Shown: piece by piece, positions 37,768 to 46,638 of the stretch
Layout of the letters: each line of letters opens with the position of its first letter
How positions within the stretch are numbered: the first letter of the stretch is position 1
DNA from: Wenyingzhuangia fucanilytica
GTDB lineage: Bacteria > Bacteroidota > Bacteroidia > Flavobacteriales > Flavobacteriaceae
Reading direction: 5' to 3'
Length of the DNA stretch: 64,000 nucleotides
NCBI RefSeq assembly: GCF_001697185.1
Contig: NZ_CP014224.1
Location: forward strand, 2,464,501 to 2,528,500
Translations under genes and position numbers: made by a program
Notes under the pieces: generated by a model
Told to the model about the DNA's origin: nothing
Databases searched by the model: none
The model's input: the letters and a program-made list of their open reading frames with translations, nothing else

Positions 37768-39072
37768 TTATTTATAGGTGCTGAATTGAATTTTAAGCTT
37801 GTATCCTAATTTTTCTGAAGACACATAACTAAAATAACCATTCATTTTTTCTGTTAATTGTTTTGATATTCTTAATCCTACTTTAACACTATCACTGTGT
37901 TTTTTATAATCGTAATTCACAAATTCTACATCTCTAAAATAATTTTCAATTTCAGAGGTTTTTAATCCTTGATTTGTATTTTCTACACTAAAAACAATTC
38001 TATCATCTACCTTATTTAATTCAACTTTAATTTCATCATTTGTTTCAGAAAATATGATAGCAAAATTTAAAATGTTATAAATTATTGTGCTAAACATTCT
38101 TTCGTTGGCATTGATAAAAAAATCAGTTCCAATTAAATAATCACCCACATGTAATTTTTTCTCTTCAATTTGATTTTTAAACAGCTTTGTTACCTTTAAA
38201 TAAACATCATATACATTTACTTGATCTTTTAAAAAGCTATTATTTTTAGTATTTAAATTAATCGGCTTAAAGTATATAGCACTTTGATTTCTTAGATTGT
38301 GTAGTAAAGAATCTAAGTCCTCAATTTTATGCCTCTCCTCATCAGGAGCATTCTCTTTTACCTCTAATAAAATATTGTCAATCTTATTTAAATCATTACT
38401 AATTTGCTGAAACAGAAACTTAAATTCGTTTTCTTTTTTAACAACTTTTTTCTCCAACAAATCATACTTTTCCTCAATGTTTGATAACTCTGTTGTTAAA
38501 GTTTTCATTTTTTGTTCGCTTTCCAACCTAAGCTTTATCCTTTCTATAATAATACTTCTTCTAACTTTTGGAAAAAAGAAACTAATAAAGCCTAGCAATA
38601 AAAAAACATAACCTCCTTCTCTTAAAATTAGAAAAGGATCTAAAATATATCCTAAATAAAATAATACTATAAATGTGCTGATTATTAAGAGATACTGAAT
38701 AAAACTATTTATAATTGACCAAACTGCCATGGTATTAAAACCAATAAACAGTGCAATTAACATAGAGGTATACAAAACTCTATTTCCAATTTCGGAGTTA
38801 GCAATAGAAGTTAACGCTAAGAAATTAAAACTAAATAATATCAGATGAATTAAAAGATCAGGTGTACCGTATCTTTTCTTAAAAAAGTTATATGTAAAAT
38901 AAAAAAAGGCGAGTAATATAAATTTTAAAAGTACCAAGTCTAACCAATTCTGACTTAACACAGTAATGTCTAAAACTATTGTAAGTAAGATAACCGCATT
39001 TAAGCTCCAAAAAATTGTGTTCCCAATTTTCCAAAACTCTTTTTTTAATTCATTCTTTAATGTTTTATCCAA
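37768..39072 (-). CDS. Membrane histidine-kinase-like protein lacking the phosphoacceptor His
   Basis: A 434-residue protein: six TM helices in residues 15-170, a coiled coil at ~175-235, then an HATPase-like domain (~320-430). At the H-box position the sequence reads FQQISNDLNKID, so Asn226 stands where the phosphorylated His should be. The ATP lid is also degenerate (VENTNQGL instead of DxGxG), while VGLRISKQL is retained. It heads the exopolysaccharide operon and is divergent from a stand-alone receiver. Likely a signalling pseudokinase controlling polymer synthesis; this is inference. Confidence 0.75.
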   Translation of the reverse strand: MDKTLKNELKKEFWKIGNTIFWSLNAVILLTIVLDITVLSQNWLDLVLLKFILLAFFYFTYNFFKKRYGTPDLLIHLILFSFNFLALTSIANSEIGNRVLYTSMLIALFIGFNTMAVWSIINSFIQYLLIISTFIVLFYLGYILDPFLILREGGYVFLLLGFISFFFPKVRRSIIIERIKLRLESEQKMKTLTTELSNIEEKYDLLEKKVVKKENEFKFLFQQISNDLNKIDNILLEVKENAPDEERHKIEDLDSLLHNLRNQSAIYFKPINLNTKNNSFLKDQVNVYDVYLKVTKLFKNQIEEKKLHVGDYLIGTDFFINANERMFSTIIYNILNFAIIFSETNDEIKVELNKVDDRIVFSVENTNQGLKTSEIENYFRDVEFVNYDYKKHSDSVKVGLRISKQLTEKMNGYFSYVSSEKLGYKLKIQFSTYK

Positions 39073-39389
39073 ACTTTTATACTCTTAAATGCTATGTAAA
39101 AACAGCAACACTTTTATTAAAACACAATTACAATAACTTAAACTAATGAATTTACAAACTAAAACCAAGTAACATCTTTAATATTTATCGCTAAAAATCG
39201 TATAAACATCAATATTTATATCGCTTTTTTAACAAATTCACATCATTTTCATACGTTTAAAAACACTATGTTTTAAGCACTGATTACGAGGAACAAATAT
39301 ATTAAATATTAACATTAATCAAGAAAAAACACTTTATAAATAATTGATTTTACATACTTTTGCAACTGAGTATAATTCAACAACAAATC
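39073..39389. other. 317-bp divergent intergenic region with a direct repeat
   Basis: This AT-rich spacer separates the kinase-like gene and the receiver gene. It contains a direct repeat, AATATTTATCGCT (39180-39192) and AATATTTATATCGCT (39211-39225), 31 bp apart (about three helical turns), and a receiver-gene promoter box near its right end. I see no RNA gene or ORF in it. Confidence 0.45.
39355..39362 (+). promoter_or_regulatory. -7 promoter box of the receiver gene
   Basis: TACTTTTG matches TAnnTTTG exactly and lies 27 bp before the ATG at 39390. No clear -33 TTTG is seen at the ideal spacing. Confidence 0.5.
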
Positions 39390-39746
39390 ATGAAAATATT
39401 AATAGCCGAAGATGACTCTATAATAAGGGGAGCACTAGATTATACTTTAAAAAAAGACAATCACGAAATAACTGTATGTAAAGATGGTAGTGATGCCATC
39501 GATAAAATTAAAATAGACACCCCTGATGTAGTCATTACTGATATTATGATGCCTTTTGTTACAGGTCTAGAACTTATTCAATGGATTAAAGAAAACTACG
39601 GCGATAGCATAAAAATTATGGTACTTACTTCTATAGGAGATGAAGATGTGGTGATAGAAGCTTTTTCTTTAGGTGTTGATGACTTTCTTACCAAACCTTT
39701 TAATGCCGAAGAACTTTCTATTAGAGTTAAAAGATTCTTACTTTAA
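39390..39746 (+). CDS. Single-domain response regulator (receiver only)
   Basis: A 118-residue receiver from ATG 39390; the upstream in-frame codons give a non-family leader. Acidic pair EDD at residues 7-9, phosphoacceptor Asp in VVITDIMMP, Thr/Ser in VLTSIGD, and Lys in FLTKPFN are all present. There is no output domain, so it acts through protein contact, like CheY or Spo0F. It is divergent from the kinase-like gene of the exopolysaccharide operon and may signal to it. Confidence 0.9.
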   Translation: MKILIAEDDSIIRGALDYTLKKDNHEITVCKDGSDAIDKIKIDTPDVVITDIMMPFVTGLELIQWIKENYGDSIKIMVLTSIGDEDVVIEAFSLGVDDFLTKPFNAEELSIRVKRFLL

Positions 39747-39869
39747 AAAAACAAATCAACTCTTTTAAAAACACCCTTATAAACACAGGGTTAATTTTTA
39801 CTAATACATATCTCCTCCTTAAAATTATTCATATAAATTTGATACAAATGCTAATACATCAAATTTATT

Positions 39870-42692
39870 ATGAAAAAGATCATTCTTATCTTCTTAGTTT
39901 CACTGATTGCTTCTTGTAATACAGTAAACAATATTTCAGAAAAAGAAAATTCCAAAACCATTACTAACATTCCTATAGACTCTATGGTTAAAACTGGAGT
40001 TTTAAGTAACGGAATGACTTATTACATAAGGCAAAACCCTAAACCTGAGCAAAAAGTTGAATTCCGATTGGTAGTCAAAGCAGGTTCTATTTTAGAAAAC
40101 GAAAAACAACTAGGACTTGCTCATTTTATGGAGCATATGAATTTTAACGGATCTAAAAACTTTGATAAAAACGAACTAGTAAGCTACCTACAAAGTATTG
40201 GAGTAAAATTTGGCGCACACTTAAATGCTTATACCAGTTTTGATGAAACCGTTTATATTTTACCCATCCCAACAGATGATGACGAAAAACTAGAAAAAGG
40301 AATTCAAATTATAGAAGATTGGGCTTTTAACGCATCACTAACAAACGAAGAAATAGACAAAGAAAGAGGTGTTGTTTTAGAAGAATACAGACTTGGTCTA
40401 GGGGCAGATAAAAGAATGATGAAAGAATATTTGCCAAAATTAATGCACAACTCTCATTATGCAGAACGTTTACCTATTGGAACCAAAGAGGTTTTAGAAA
40501 ACTTTACTTATGATGATTTAAAGAACTTTTACAAAGATTGGTACAGACCAGATTTAATGGCAGTTATTGCCGTAGGTGATGTAGATGTTCATGTGTTAGA
40601 ACAAAAAATTAAAACTCATTTTGAAAAATATCCTGCTGTTAAAAAGCCAAAAGAACGTAAACAATATGATGTTCCTAATCACGAAGAAACTTTTGTTGCG
40701 ATAGAAACAGACCCAGAAGCCTCAAGATCTATCATAAGACTTTATTATAAAGATTTAGAATCCCCAAAACCTATTGTTTCTATAAACGATTACAAAAAAT
40801 ATCTTACCGAAAATCTTTTCAGTCAAATGTTAAATCAAAGGCTACAGGAACTTACAAATCACGAAAATCCTCCTTTTATATATGGGTATAGTGCACATGG
40901 TAATACTTGGGCAAAAACCAAACAAGCCTACCAATCTGTAGCTTTAACTAGTGAAACAGGTCAATTACAAGCCTTAAAAGCTTTAGCTACAGAAAACGAA
41001 AGAGTTTTACGTTACGGATTTAATGATAGCGAATTAAATAGAGCCAAAGAAGCTTTGTTAAAATCTACAGAAAATGCCTTTCAAGAAAAAGACAAAACAG
41101 AATCCAACAGATATGCAGGTGAGTACATCCAGAACTTTTTAGAAGCATCTCCTATTCCTGGAATTCAATGGGAGTTAGAAGCGGTTAAAAACTTACTCCC
41201 TAATATCAGTATTGATGATTGTAATAATCTTGTACATAAATATATACACAATAATAATAGAGTAGTTGTGTTAACAGGCCCAGAAAAAGAAGGATTAAAC
41301 AACATTAACGAAGCAGCTGTTTTAACTATTTTAGAAAATGTAAAACACGAAAAAATTGAGCCGTATAAAGATGTAAGCTTTACTGATGGTTTAATGAAGG
41401 AAATGCCTAAAAAAGGAAATATTTCTAATATTTTACAAGACACAATTTTACACACAACAACCCTAACTTTAAACAATGGTGTAAAAGTTACTTACAAAAA
41501 AACAAACTTTAAAAACAATCAAATATTGTTTTCGGCCTACAAATATGGAGGAACATCTTTATACAGTGATGAAGAATATTTAAAGACAGATTTAGCTACC
41601 AATGCTTTAACAGAATCTAGTTTAAATGGTTATTCTAAAACCGACTTAAATAAATTATTAACCGGTAAGTTGGTTAGCGTAAATCCATATATCAATAAAC
41701 TAAGTCAAGGATTTAATGGTTCTACCACTCCAGAAGATTTTGAAACATTATTCCAACTAACCAATCTTTTCATCACCAAATTAGATTTTGATCAAAAAGC
41801 TTATAATTCGCACAAAAACAAAACTCAAGCTTATTTAAAAAATATTCTTTCAAACCCTTCAACCTATTTCTCAGTTGAGTTCTCAAATTTTCTAAATCAA
41901 AATAACAAAAGATATATAGGGTTACCAACTGATAAAGACTGGGAAAACACAGATTTTAAATTGGCTTATGAAAAATATAATCAACTTTTTTCTAATGCAA
42001 ACGGATTCCATTTTTACTTTGTTGGAAGTTTTGATGAAAATAAATTAAAAGAATACGCAGAAACATACCTTGCTAGTTTACCAGCAACCGACACTGTAGA
42101 AACCTACAAAAATGTTGAGACTAAACCACTAACAGGAACACTAGAAAAAATAATATCTAAAGGAACTGAACCAAAAAGTTTGGTTAATATAATTTACCAA
42201 GGAGTTACCGATGATAATATTAAAGACGCTTATGTTTTAAAAAGTTTAGGAGAATTACTAACCATCAAACTTATTGAAGAATTAAGAGAGTCCGAAGGTG
42301 GTGTTTATGGAGTTAGAGCTAGAGGTAGCATGAATAAACTCCCTTTTGCCACTTATAACTTTAGCATTTCTTTTCCATGTGGACCAGAAAATGTAGAAAA
42401 ATTAAAAGCCAAAACTTTTGAAGAAATTGAAAAAATTAAAAACGATGGTGTATCAGAAAAAGATTTAAATAAAATTAAAGAAACACAATTATTAGAATTA
42501 AAAGAAGCGGTTAAAACCAATCGCTACTGGCTAAATCAATTAAAAGATATTGATTACAACCAAAATGACAAAAACGAAATCTTACAAGCTGAGGAGAAAA
42601 TTAAAAATCTATCAGCACAAGATCTTCAAAAAATTGCTAAAAAATATTTAACTAAAAATAGAATTATTGGAATCTTAAATCCTGAGAAATAA
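39870..42692 (+). CDS. M16-family zinc metalloprotease, lipoprotein
   Basis: A 940-residue protein with a lipobox (IASC, Cys16) and two M16 repeats. The inverted zinc motif HFMEH (His85, Glu88, His89) is in the N-terminal half and the third ligand is in ERGVVLEEYRLG. The C-terminal half carries the inactive-type repeat with RESEGGVYGVRARG. Such pitrilysin/PqqL-like proteases degrade peptides in the periplasm or at the surface. Single gene followed by a hairpin; no clear link to the flanking clusters. Confidence 0.93.
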   Translation: MKKIILIFLVSLIASCNTVNNISEKENSKTITNIPIDSMVKTGVLSNGMTYYIRQNPKPEQKVEFRLVVKAGSILENEKQLGLAHFMEHMNFNGSKNFDKNELVSYLQSIGVKFGAHLNAYTSFDETVYILPIPTDDDEKLEKGIQIIEDWAFNASLTNEEIDKERGVVLEEYRLGLGADKRMMKEYLPKLMHNSHYAERLPIGTKEVLENFTYDDLKNFYKDWYRPDLMAVIAVGDVDVHVLEQKIKTHFEKYPAVKKPKERKQYDVPNHEETFVAIETDPEASRSIIRLYYKDLESPKPIVSINDYKKYLTENLFSQMLNQRLQELTNHENPPFIYGYSAHGNTWAKTKQAYQSVALTSETGQLQALKALATENERVLRYGFNDSELNRAKEALLKSTENAFQEKDKTESNRYAGEYIQNFLEASPIPGIQWELEAVKNLLPNISIDDCNNLVHKYIHNNNRVVVLTGPEKEGLNNINEAAVLTILENVKHEKIEPYKDVSFTDGLMKEMPKKGNISNILQDTILHTTTLTLNNGVKVTYKKTNFKNNQILFSAYKYGGTSLYSDEEYLKTDLATNALTESSLNGYSKTDLNKLLTGKLVSVNPYINKLSQGFNGSTTPEDFETLFQLTNLFITKLDFDQKAYNSHKNKTQAYLKNILSNPSTYFSVEFSNFLNQNNKRYIGLPTDKDWENTDFKLAYEKYNQLFSNANGFHFYFVGSFDENKLKEYAETYLASLPATDTVETYKNVETKPLTGTLEKIISKGTEPKSLVNIIYQGVTDDNIKDAYVLKSLGELLTIKLIEELRESEGGVYGVRARGSMNKLPFATYNFSISFPCGPENVEKLKAKTFEEIEKIKNDGVSEKDLNKIKETQLLELKEAVKTNRYWLNQLKDIDYNQNDKNEILQAEEKIKNLSAQDLQKIAKKYLTKNRIIGILNPEK

Positions 42693-42714
42693 AAAAATCT
42701 ATTTCCATTTTATC

Positions 42715-42747
42715 ACAAACCCCACATGCTAATGCCTGTGGGTTTGT
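42715..42747 (+). terminator. Hairpin terminator of the M16 protease gene
   Basis: ACAAACCCCACA (42715-42726) pairs with TGTGGGTTTGT (42737-42747) with one bulged C, 22 bp after the stop. The T-run is short (TTAT). Confidence 0.7.
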
Positions 42748-42835
42748 TATTTATAAAAAGCTCTGTGTTCACTTGAGGCAATCTTTAAAAGATGTTCATA
42801 AAAAATATAATTCTCAATTTTTAGTTACAAAAATA

Positions 42836-42861
42836 GATAATTACGTACTAATCAAGGGTAA
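42836..42861 (+). promoter_or_regulatory. PUL operator candidate, site 1 (21-bp direct repeat)
   Basis: GATAA at 42836-42840 and GGTAA at 42857-42861 are 21 bp apart, start to start. The second half-site begins 79 bp before the start of the T9SS protein gene. The stretch CTAATCAAGGGTAATATTTA closely matches site 5. Confidence 0.6.
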
Positions 42862-42935
42862 TATTTAGGAATCAATAACTTAAGTAAGAAACTAATTTTG
42901 ATAATAGCTTAATTAATAAACTAAATTTAAGAATT

Positions 42936-43745
42936 ATGAAAAAAACATTACTACAAAAAATTATTTTAAGTGCTTTTGTACTACTTACACTAAGTACTGG
43001 TAAAATGAATGCACAAGCTAATATTGAATACACCTTTGATGGAGCTACTTGGGAAGGTTGGACTGCTCAAGCAGGTACAGGTGCTTTTGTATCTACATTT
43101 GCTAACAATCCTAATGGAGCATTAGAAATAAGCTGGACTCCTGGAGCTGAAACTAGAAATATAATTATGTACGGTAATGGTCCAGAAGCCACATTAAACG
43201 CTAGTGCATATAAATACATACAAGTTATAATTAGTAATACTTCTAGTCAAATAGATGTTCTGAGAATTAGAGGTAGAGTATCAGAAGGTGCCTTTACAAA
43301 CTTTATTGATGTTCCTATTACTACCAATGTAGCTGATAGCTTTTCTACTTACAACTTTGAAATCACAAATGGAAGTTTTGATGGTACATTAGATAGATTT
43401 CAAATTGTTTTTAGAAGAAGTGATAACGGAGTCATTACAGATGACATGGCTACCATAGAAGTAGACAACATTTTAATTTCTACATCAACTACCTTGTCTA
43501 CAAAAAACAACAATGTTAGTGATTTTGAGTTTTCAATCTCTCCAAATCCTACTAATGATATCTTAAACATTAATACACAAGAAGATTTAAACAGTATAGA
43601 AATTTACGATCTATTAGGTAAAAAAGTTTTAACTGCTAACAAATCTAGCAAACAGATTAATGTTTCAGCTTTAAACAGCTCAATGTATATCATCAAATTA
43701 ACTTCTAACAATGGTGTTTCAATAAAACGTTTTATTAAAAGTTAA
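42936..43745 (+). CDS. Secreted T9SS protein with a carbohydrate-binding-like beta-sandwich
   Basis: A 269-residue protein: a signal peptide (ending near MNAQ), a ~165-residue beta-sandwich (YTFDGATWEGWTAQAG, VDNILIS) of the kind seen in carbohydrate-binding or galactose-binding-like modules, and a type IX secretion sorting domain (SISPNPTNDILNINTQ to IKRFIKS). No catalytic residues are evident. A 21-bp direct repeat upstream ties it to the PUL regulon. It may bind the algal polysaccharide outside the cell; the ligand is unknown. Confidence 0.75.
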   Translation: MKKTLLQKIILSAFVLLTLSTGKMNAQANIEYTFDGATWEGWTAQAGTGAFVSTFANNPNGALEISWTPGAETRNIIMYGNGPEATLNASAYKYIQVIISNTSSQIDVLRIRGRVSEGAFTNFIDVPITTNVADSFSTYNFEITNGSFDGTLDRFQIVFRRSDNGVITDDMATIEVDNILISTSTTLSTKNNNVSDFEFSISPNPTNDILNINTQEDLNSIEIYDLLGKKVLTANKSSKQINVSALNSSMYIIKLTSNNGVSIKRFIKS

Positions 43746-43766
43746 TACTCCTAAATAAATAATGAT

Positions 43767-43800
43767 AAAAACCTTCTTTAAAATTTAAAGAAGGTTTTTT
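43767..43800 (+). terminator. Strong terminator of the T9SS protein gene
   Basis: A 33-base perfectly palindromic stretch (AAAAACCTTCTTTAAA with its complement) ends in a T-run, 22 bp after the stop. Confidence 0.92.
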
Positions 43801-43886
43801 TATTACTATCAAATAGACAAATTCTTTTCCTTTTCCTAAAGATTAACCATACTAAAATAAGCACTTATTACCTACCCTCATTAAAC

Positions 43887-43919
43887 AAAAAACCCAATGA
43901 TAGACATCATTGGGTTTTT
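43887..43919 (-). terminator. Terminator of the SusC-to-dehydrogenase operon
   Basis: AAAACCCAATGA (to 43900) pairs with TCATTGGGTTTT (from 43907) around the loop TAGACA. On the minus strand this lies 24 bp beyond the stop of the aldehyde dehydrogenase gene and is followed by T's. Confidence 0.9.
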
Positions 43920-43942
43920 ATTTTCTTTACAATACACTATTT

Positions 43943-45397
43943 TTAAATAGCCGTAGAAATACGTTTTTTAACTAAGTAATCTTCTAAAGCCAAGTGAGAA
44001 CAATCATGTCCAATACCACTATTTTTAAAACCTCCATGTGGTAAATAAATGGCATATTTTACACCGTTTATTTGAATTTCACCAAATTCAAGTTCTTCTG
44101 TAAAACGCTCTATTCTCTTATGATTATTAGTAAAAATATAAGATGCTAAACCAAACTCAGTATCGTTAGCCAATTCTAACACCTCATCATCTGTTTCAAA
44201 AGTCATAATACCAGCTACAGGTCCAAAAGTTTCTTCTCTAAACAATTTCATTTCTGGTGTTACACCAGAAACAACTGTAGGCTGCATCCAGTTACCACCC
44301 TCTGGCAATTCTTTAGGAATTTCTCCTCCATACTCTAAAACAGCACCTTTGTTCACAGCATCATCTATTAATGTAAACATTCTATCTCTAGCAGCTCTAG
44401 AAGCCAAAGGCCCCATAAAAACGTCTTCATTTTCTTTAATACCAAATCCAATTTTTAATTCTGAAGCACGCTTAACATATTCTTTTAAAAACTTAGCATA
44501 AATATTTTTATGCACAAAAATTCTATTCGCAGCTACACAAATCTGACCTGTGTTGCCATATTTTAAACCAATGGCTAAATCTAAAGCTTTATCTAAATCT
44601 GCATCTTCAAAAACTATAAAAGGAGCATTTCCTCCTAATTCCATTCCTAGTTTCTTAATAGATGTTGTACTATCCGCAATAATTTGTTGACCTGTTTGAG
44701 TAGAACCAATCATGGTGATTACTGCAGGAATTTTACTTGTTGTCATAGGAGTTGCAACCTCTTCTGTTGAACCCGCTACAATATTCACTACACCAGCAGG
44801 AAAATTTATACTATGTAAAATTTCACCCACCATATAAGTTGATAAAGGAGACAACGTAGATGGTTTTATAATTAAAGAACAACCCGAAGCCAATGCAGGA
44901 CCAATTTTATAACCAACATTTAACAACGGAAAATTCCATGCTAAATAAGCTACAGCAACTCCTGCTGGTTTAGAAATCATTTTATGAGTGTGTGTATTCT
45001 CATAATCTGGGATTTGTTCTTCTCTTAAATTTTTCATTGCGTTAGGGTACCATTCTAAAGCCTCGGTTAACCTTTGAATATCTTCTAACGCCCCTCCATA
45101 AGTTTTCCCCATTTCATGAACCATCGCAGTTCTTAGCTCATGCTCTTTTAATAAAATGGCATCACGTAATTTTAACATCCATGATGTTCTTTCTTCTAAA
45201 GATAATTTAGACCAAAATTTAAAACCTTTTTGAGAAGACAACAATGCTTTTTCTGTGTCTTCTTTTCCTGCTTTTGCAATCTGTGCGATGACTTCTCCTG
45301 TTGCAGGACAAATTACATCTTCTCTTTCTCCACTAACCGAATCAACTAATTGACCATCAATATAAAGTTTCTTATACCCGAAGTTTTGAGTCTTCAT
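43943..45397 (-). CDS. NAD(P)-dependent aldehyde dehydrogenase, likely 3,6-anhydrogalactose dehydrogenase
   Basis: A 484-residue cytoplasmic ALDH with Asn155 (YLAWNFPLLN), Glu253 (MELGGNAPF) and the catalytic Cys287 (GNTGQICVAANR). Known ALDHs of this type oxidise 3,6-anhydrogalactose to 3,6-anhydrogalactonate in red-algal galactan catabolism (DauA in the carrageenan pathway). The assignment rests on its operon: it directly follows the cycloisomerase gene (22 bp) in the SusC/SusD operon, with dgoK and an aldolase nearby. Substrate stereochemistry (D or L) is inferred. Confidence 0.85.
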   Translation of the reverse strand: MKTQNFGYKKLYIDGQLVDSVSGEREDVICPATGEVIAQIAKAGKEDTEKALLSSQKGFKFWSKLSLEERTSWMLKLRDAILLKEHELRTAMVHEMGKTYGGALEDIQRLTEALEWYPNAMKNLREEQIPDYENTHTHKMISKPAGVAVAYLAWNFPLLNVGYKIGPALASGCSLIIKPSTLSPLSTYMVGEILHSINFPAGVVNIVAGSTEEVATPMTTSKIPAVITMIGSTQTGQQIIADSTTSIKKLGMELGGNAPFIVFEDADLDKALDLAIGLKYGNTGQICVAANRIFVHKNIYAKFLKEYVKRASELKIGFGIKENEDVFMGPLASRAARDRMFTLIDDAVNKGAVLEYGGEIPKELPEGGNWMQPTVVSGVTPEMKLFREETFGPVAGIMTFETDDEVLELANDTEFGLASYIFTNNHKRIERFTEELEFGEIQINGVKYAIYLPHGGFKNSGIGHDCSHLALEDYLVKKRISTAI

Positions 45398-45419
45398 TTA
45401 TTTTCTCTTTTTTATATTT

Positions 45420-46580
45420 TTAAATTACACTATTTATAGTACTAACACAATATTTACGCAATACTTCTTCATCAATATCAATACCCAATCCTGGTCTATT
45501 AGGCACATCTAACATTCCATCTTTCATCTCTAATTTAGGAAATGATAAGTGATCTCTTAATCCATTTTCTGTTTGATCGTATTCCATTAAAAACTCTGGC
45601 TGATACATTCTCCCAGGAATAGATTCAATATTTGATATAAAATGTAAAGCAACATGTAAACCAATTGATGTTCCCCAAGTATGAGGAATTAAATCGATAC
45701 CATTAGTACTTGCTAAAGTAGCAATCCTTTTGGCTTCTGTTAACCCTCCACTTGCACAAATATCTGGCTGAAGTATATCTACTGATTTATTTTTGATTAA
45801 TTCATTAAATCCAAATCTTAAATATTCACATTCTCCCCCAGAAATAGGAATACTTGTTTTTGTTCTTAGCTCGCTATATTGTTCATAAAACTCTGGAGAA
45901 ATAGGTTCTTCAAACCAAGTAATATCATATTTCTCAATTTTTCTAGACAATTCTACAGCTTCTCTAAAAGTATAAGCATGGTTAGAATCTACCATTAATT
46001 GAATATCTGGTCCAATGGCTTCTCTAATTAATTTAACGTTAGCAACATCTTCATTAATTCCTAAACCAACTTTCATTTTCATGGCCTTAAACCCTTGGCG
46101 AACATACATTTGTGCTTCTTCTACAAAGCCCTCAGAAAAATTGTTATGATTTGTAAAATACAAACCTGTTGCATAAGGTTTTATCTTTTTTCTATGCGAA
46201 CCACCTAATAATGTAGATATTGGTAATCCTAATATTTTTCCTTTTAAATCCCAAACAGCAATATCTATAGCACTAACAGAAGCCATATAAACACCTCTCC
46301 TTGAAAAATCTAAAGTCTTTCGATACATTTTGTTCCAAATCACTTCATTCTCTAAAGGATTTTCTCCAATAACGGTTGATTCTAATAATTTAATCCCCGC
46401 TTCTACCATTGTTGCAGGCCCATAAGCCTCACCCCAACCATACTGTCCGTTTGATGCTGTTATTTTTACAATACATATACAGCGTTCTGAGTACTCCCAT
46501 TGTGAAAAGAAAAAACTTTTTGATAGCGTATCTTTTAGTACAAAGGTTTCTATTTTTTCAATTGTCATTATATCTTGCAT
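45420..46580 (-). CDS. Enolase-superfamily enzyme, likely 3,6-anhydrogalactonate cycloisomerase
   Basis: A 386-residue mandelate racemase/muconate-lactonizing-type enzyme. It has the KxK motif (Lys168, Lys170), metal ligands Asp198 (MVDSNHAY), Glu224 (TWFEEP) and Glu250 (SGGECEY), Asp273 (LQPDICASGG) and His300 (PHTWGTS). Such enzymes open 3,6-anhydrogalactonate to 2-keto-3-deoxygalactonate (DauB-like). Galactonate dehydratase is the main alternative, but the adjacent ALDH favours the anhydro-sugar route. A strong hairpin separates it from the upstream lipoprotein gene. Confidence 0.82.
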   Translation of the reverse strand: MQDIMTIEKIETFVLKDTLSKSFFFSQWEYSERCICIVKITASNGQYGWGEAYGPATMVEAGIKLLESTVIGENPLENEVIWNKMYRKTLDFSRRGVYMASVSAIDIAVWDLKGKILGLPISTLLGGSHRKKIKPYATGLYFTNHNNFSEGFVEEAQMYVRQGFKAMKMKVGLGINEDVANVKLIREAIGPDIQLMVDSNHAYTFREAVELSRKIEKYDITWFEEPISPEFYEQYSELRTKTSIPISGGECEYLRFGFNELIKNKSVDILQPDICASGGLTEAKRIATLASTNGIDLIPHTWGTSIGLHVALHFISNIESIPGRMYQPEFLMEYDQTENGLRDHLSFPKLEMKDGMLDVPNRPGLGIDIDEEVLRKYCVSTINSVI

Positions 46581-46590
46581 TAAAAATTAT

Positions 46591-46624
46591 AAGTAAGCAT
46601 ATCAAAATGATGATATGCTTACTT
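46591..46624 (-). terminator. Intercistronic hairpin inside the PUL operon (attenuator or partial terminator)
   Basis: A perfect 14-bp stem, AAGTAAGCATATCA (46591-46604) with its complement (46611-46624), loop of 6 bases. On the minus strand it is followed by ATAATTTTT. It lies between the PKD lipoprotein and the cycloisomerase genes and could lower, rather than stop, expression of the catabolic genes relative to SusC/D. Confidence 0.75.
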
Positions 46625-46638
46625 TATAACCTGATTAT

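Noticed and set aside
39788-39812. GGGTTAATTTTTACTAATACAT upstream of the M16 protease, similar to operator site 5
   Set aside because: The base 21 bp upstream starts AAAAC, not a GGTWA/GATAA half-site, so the pair that defines the other six sites is missing.
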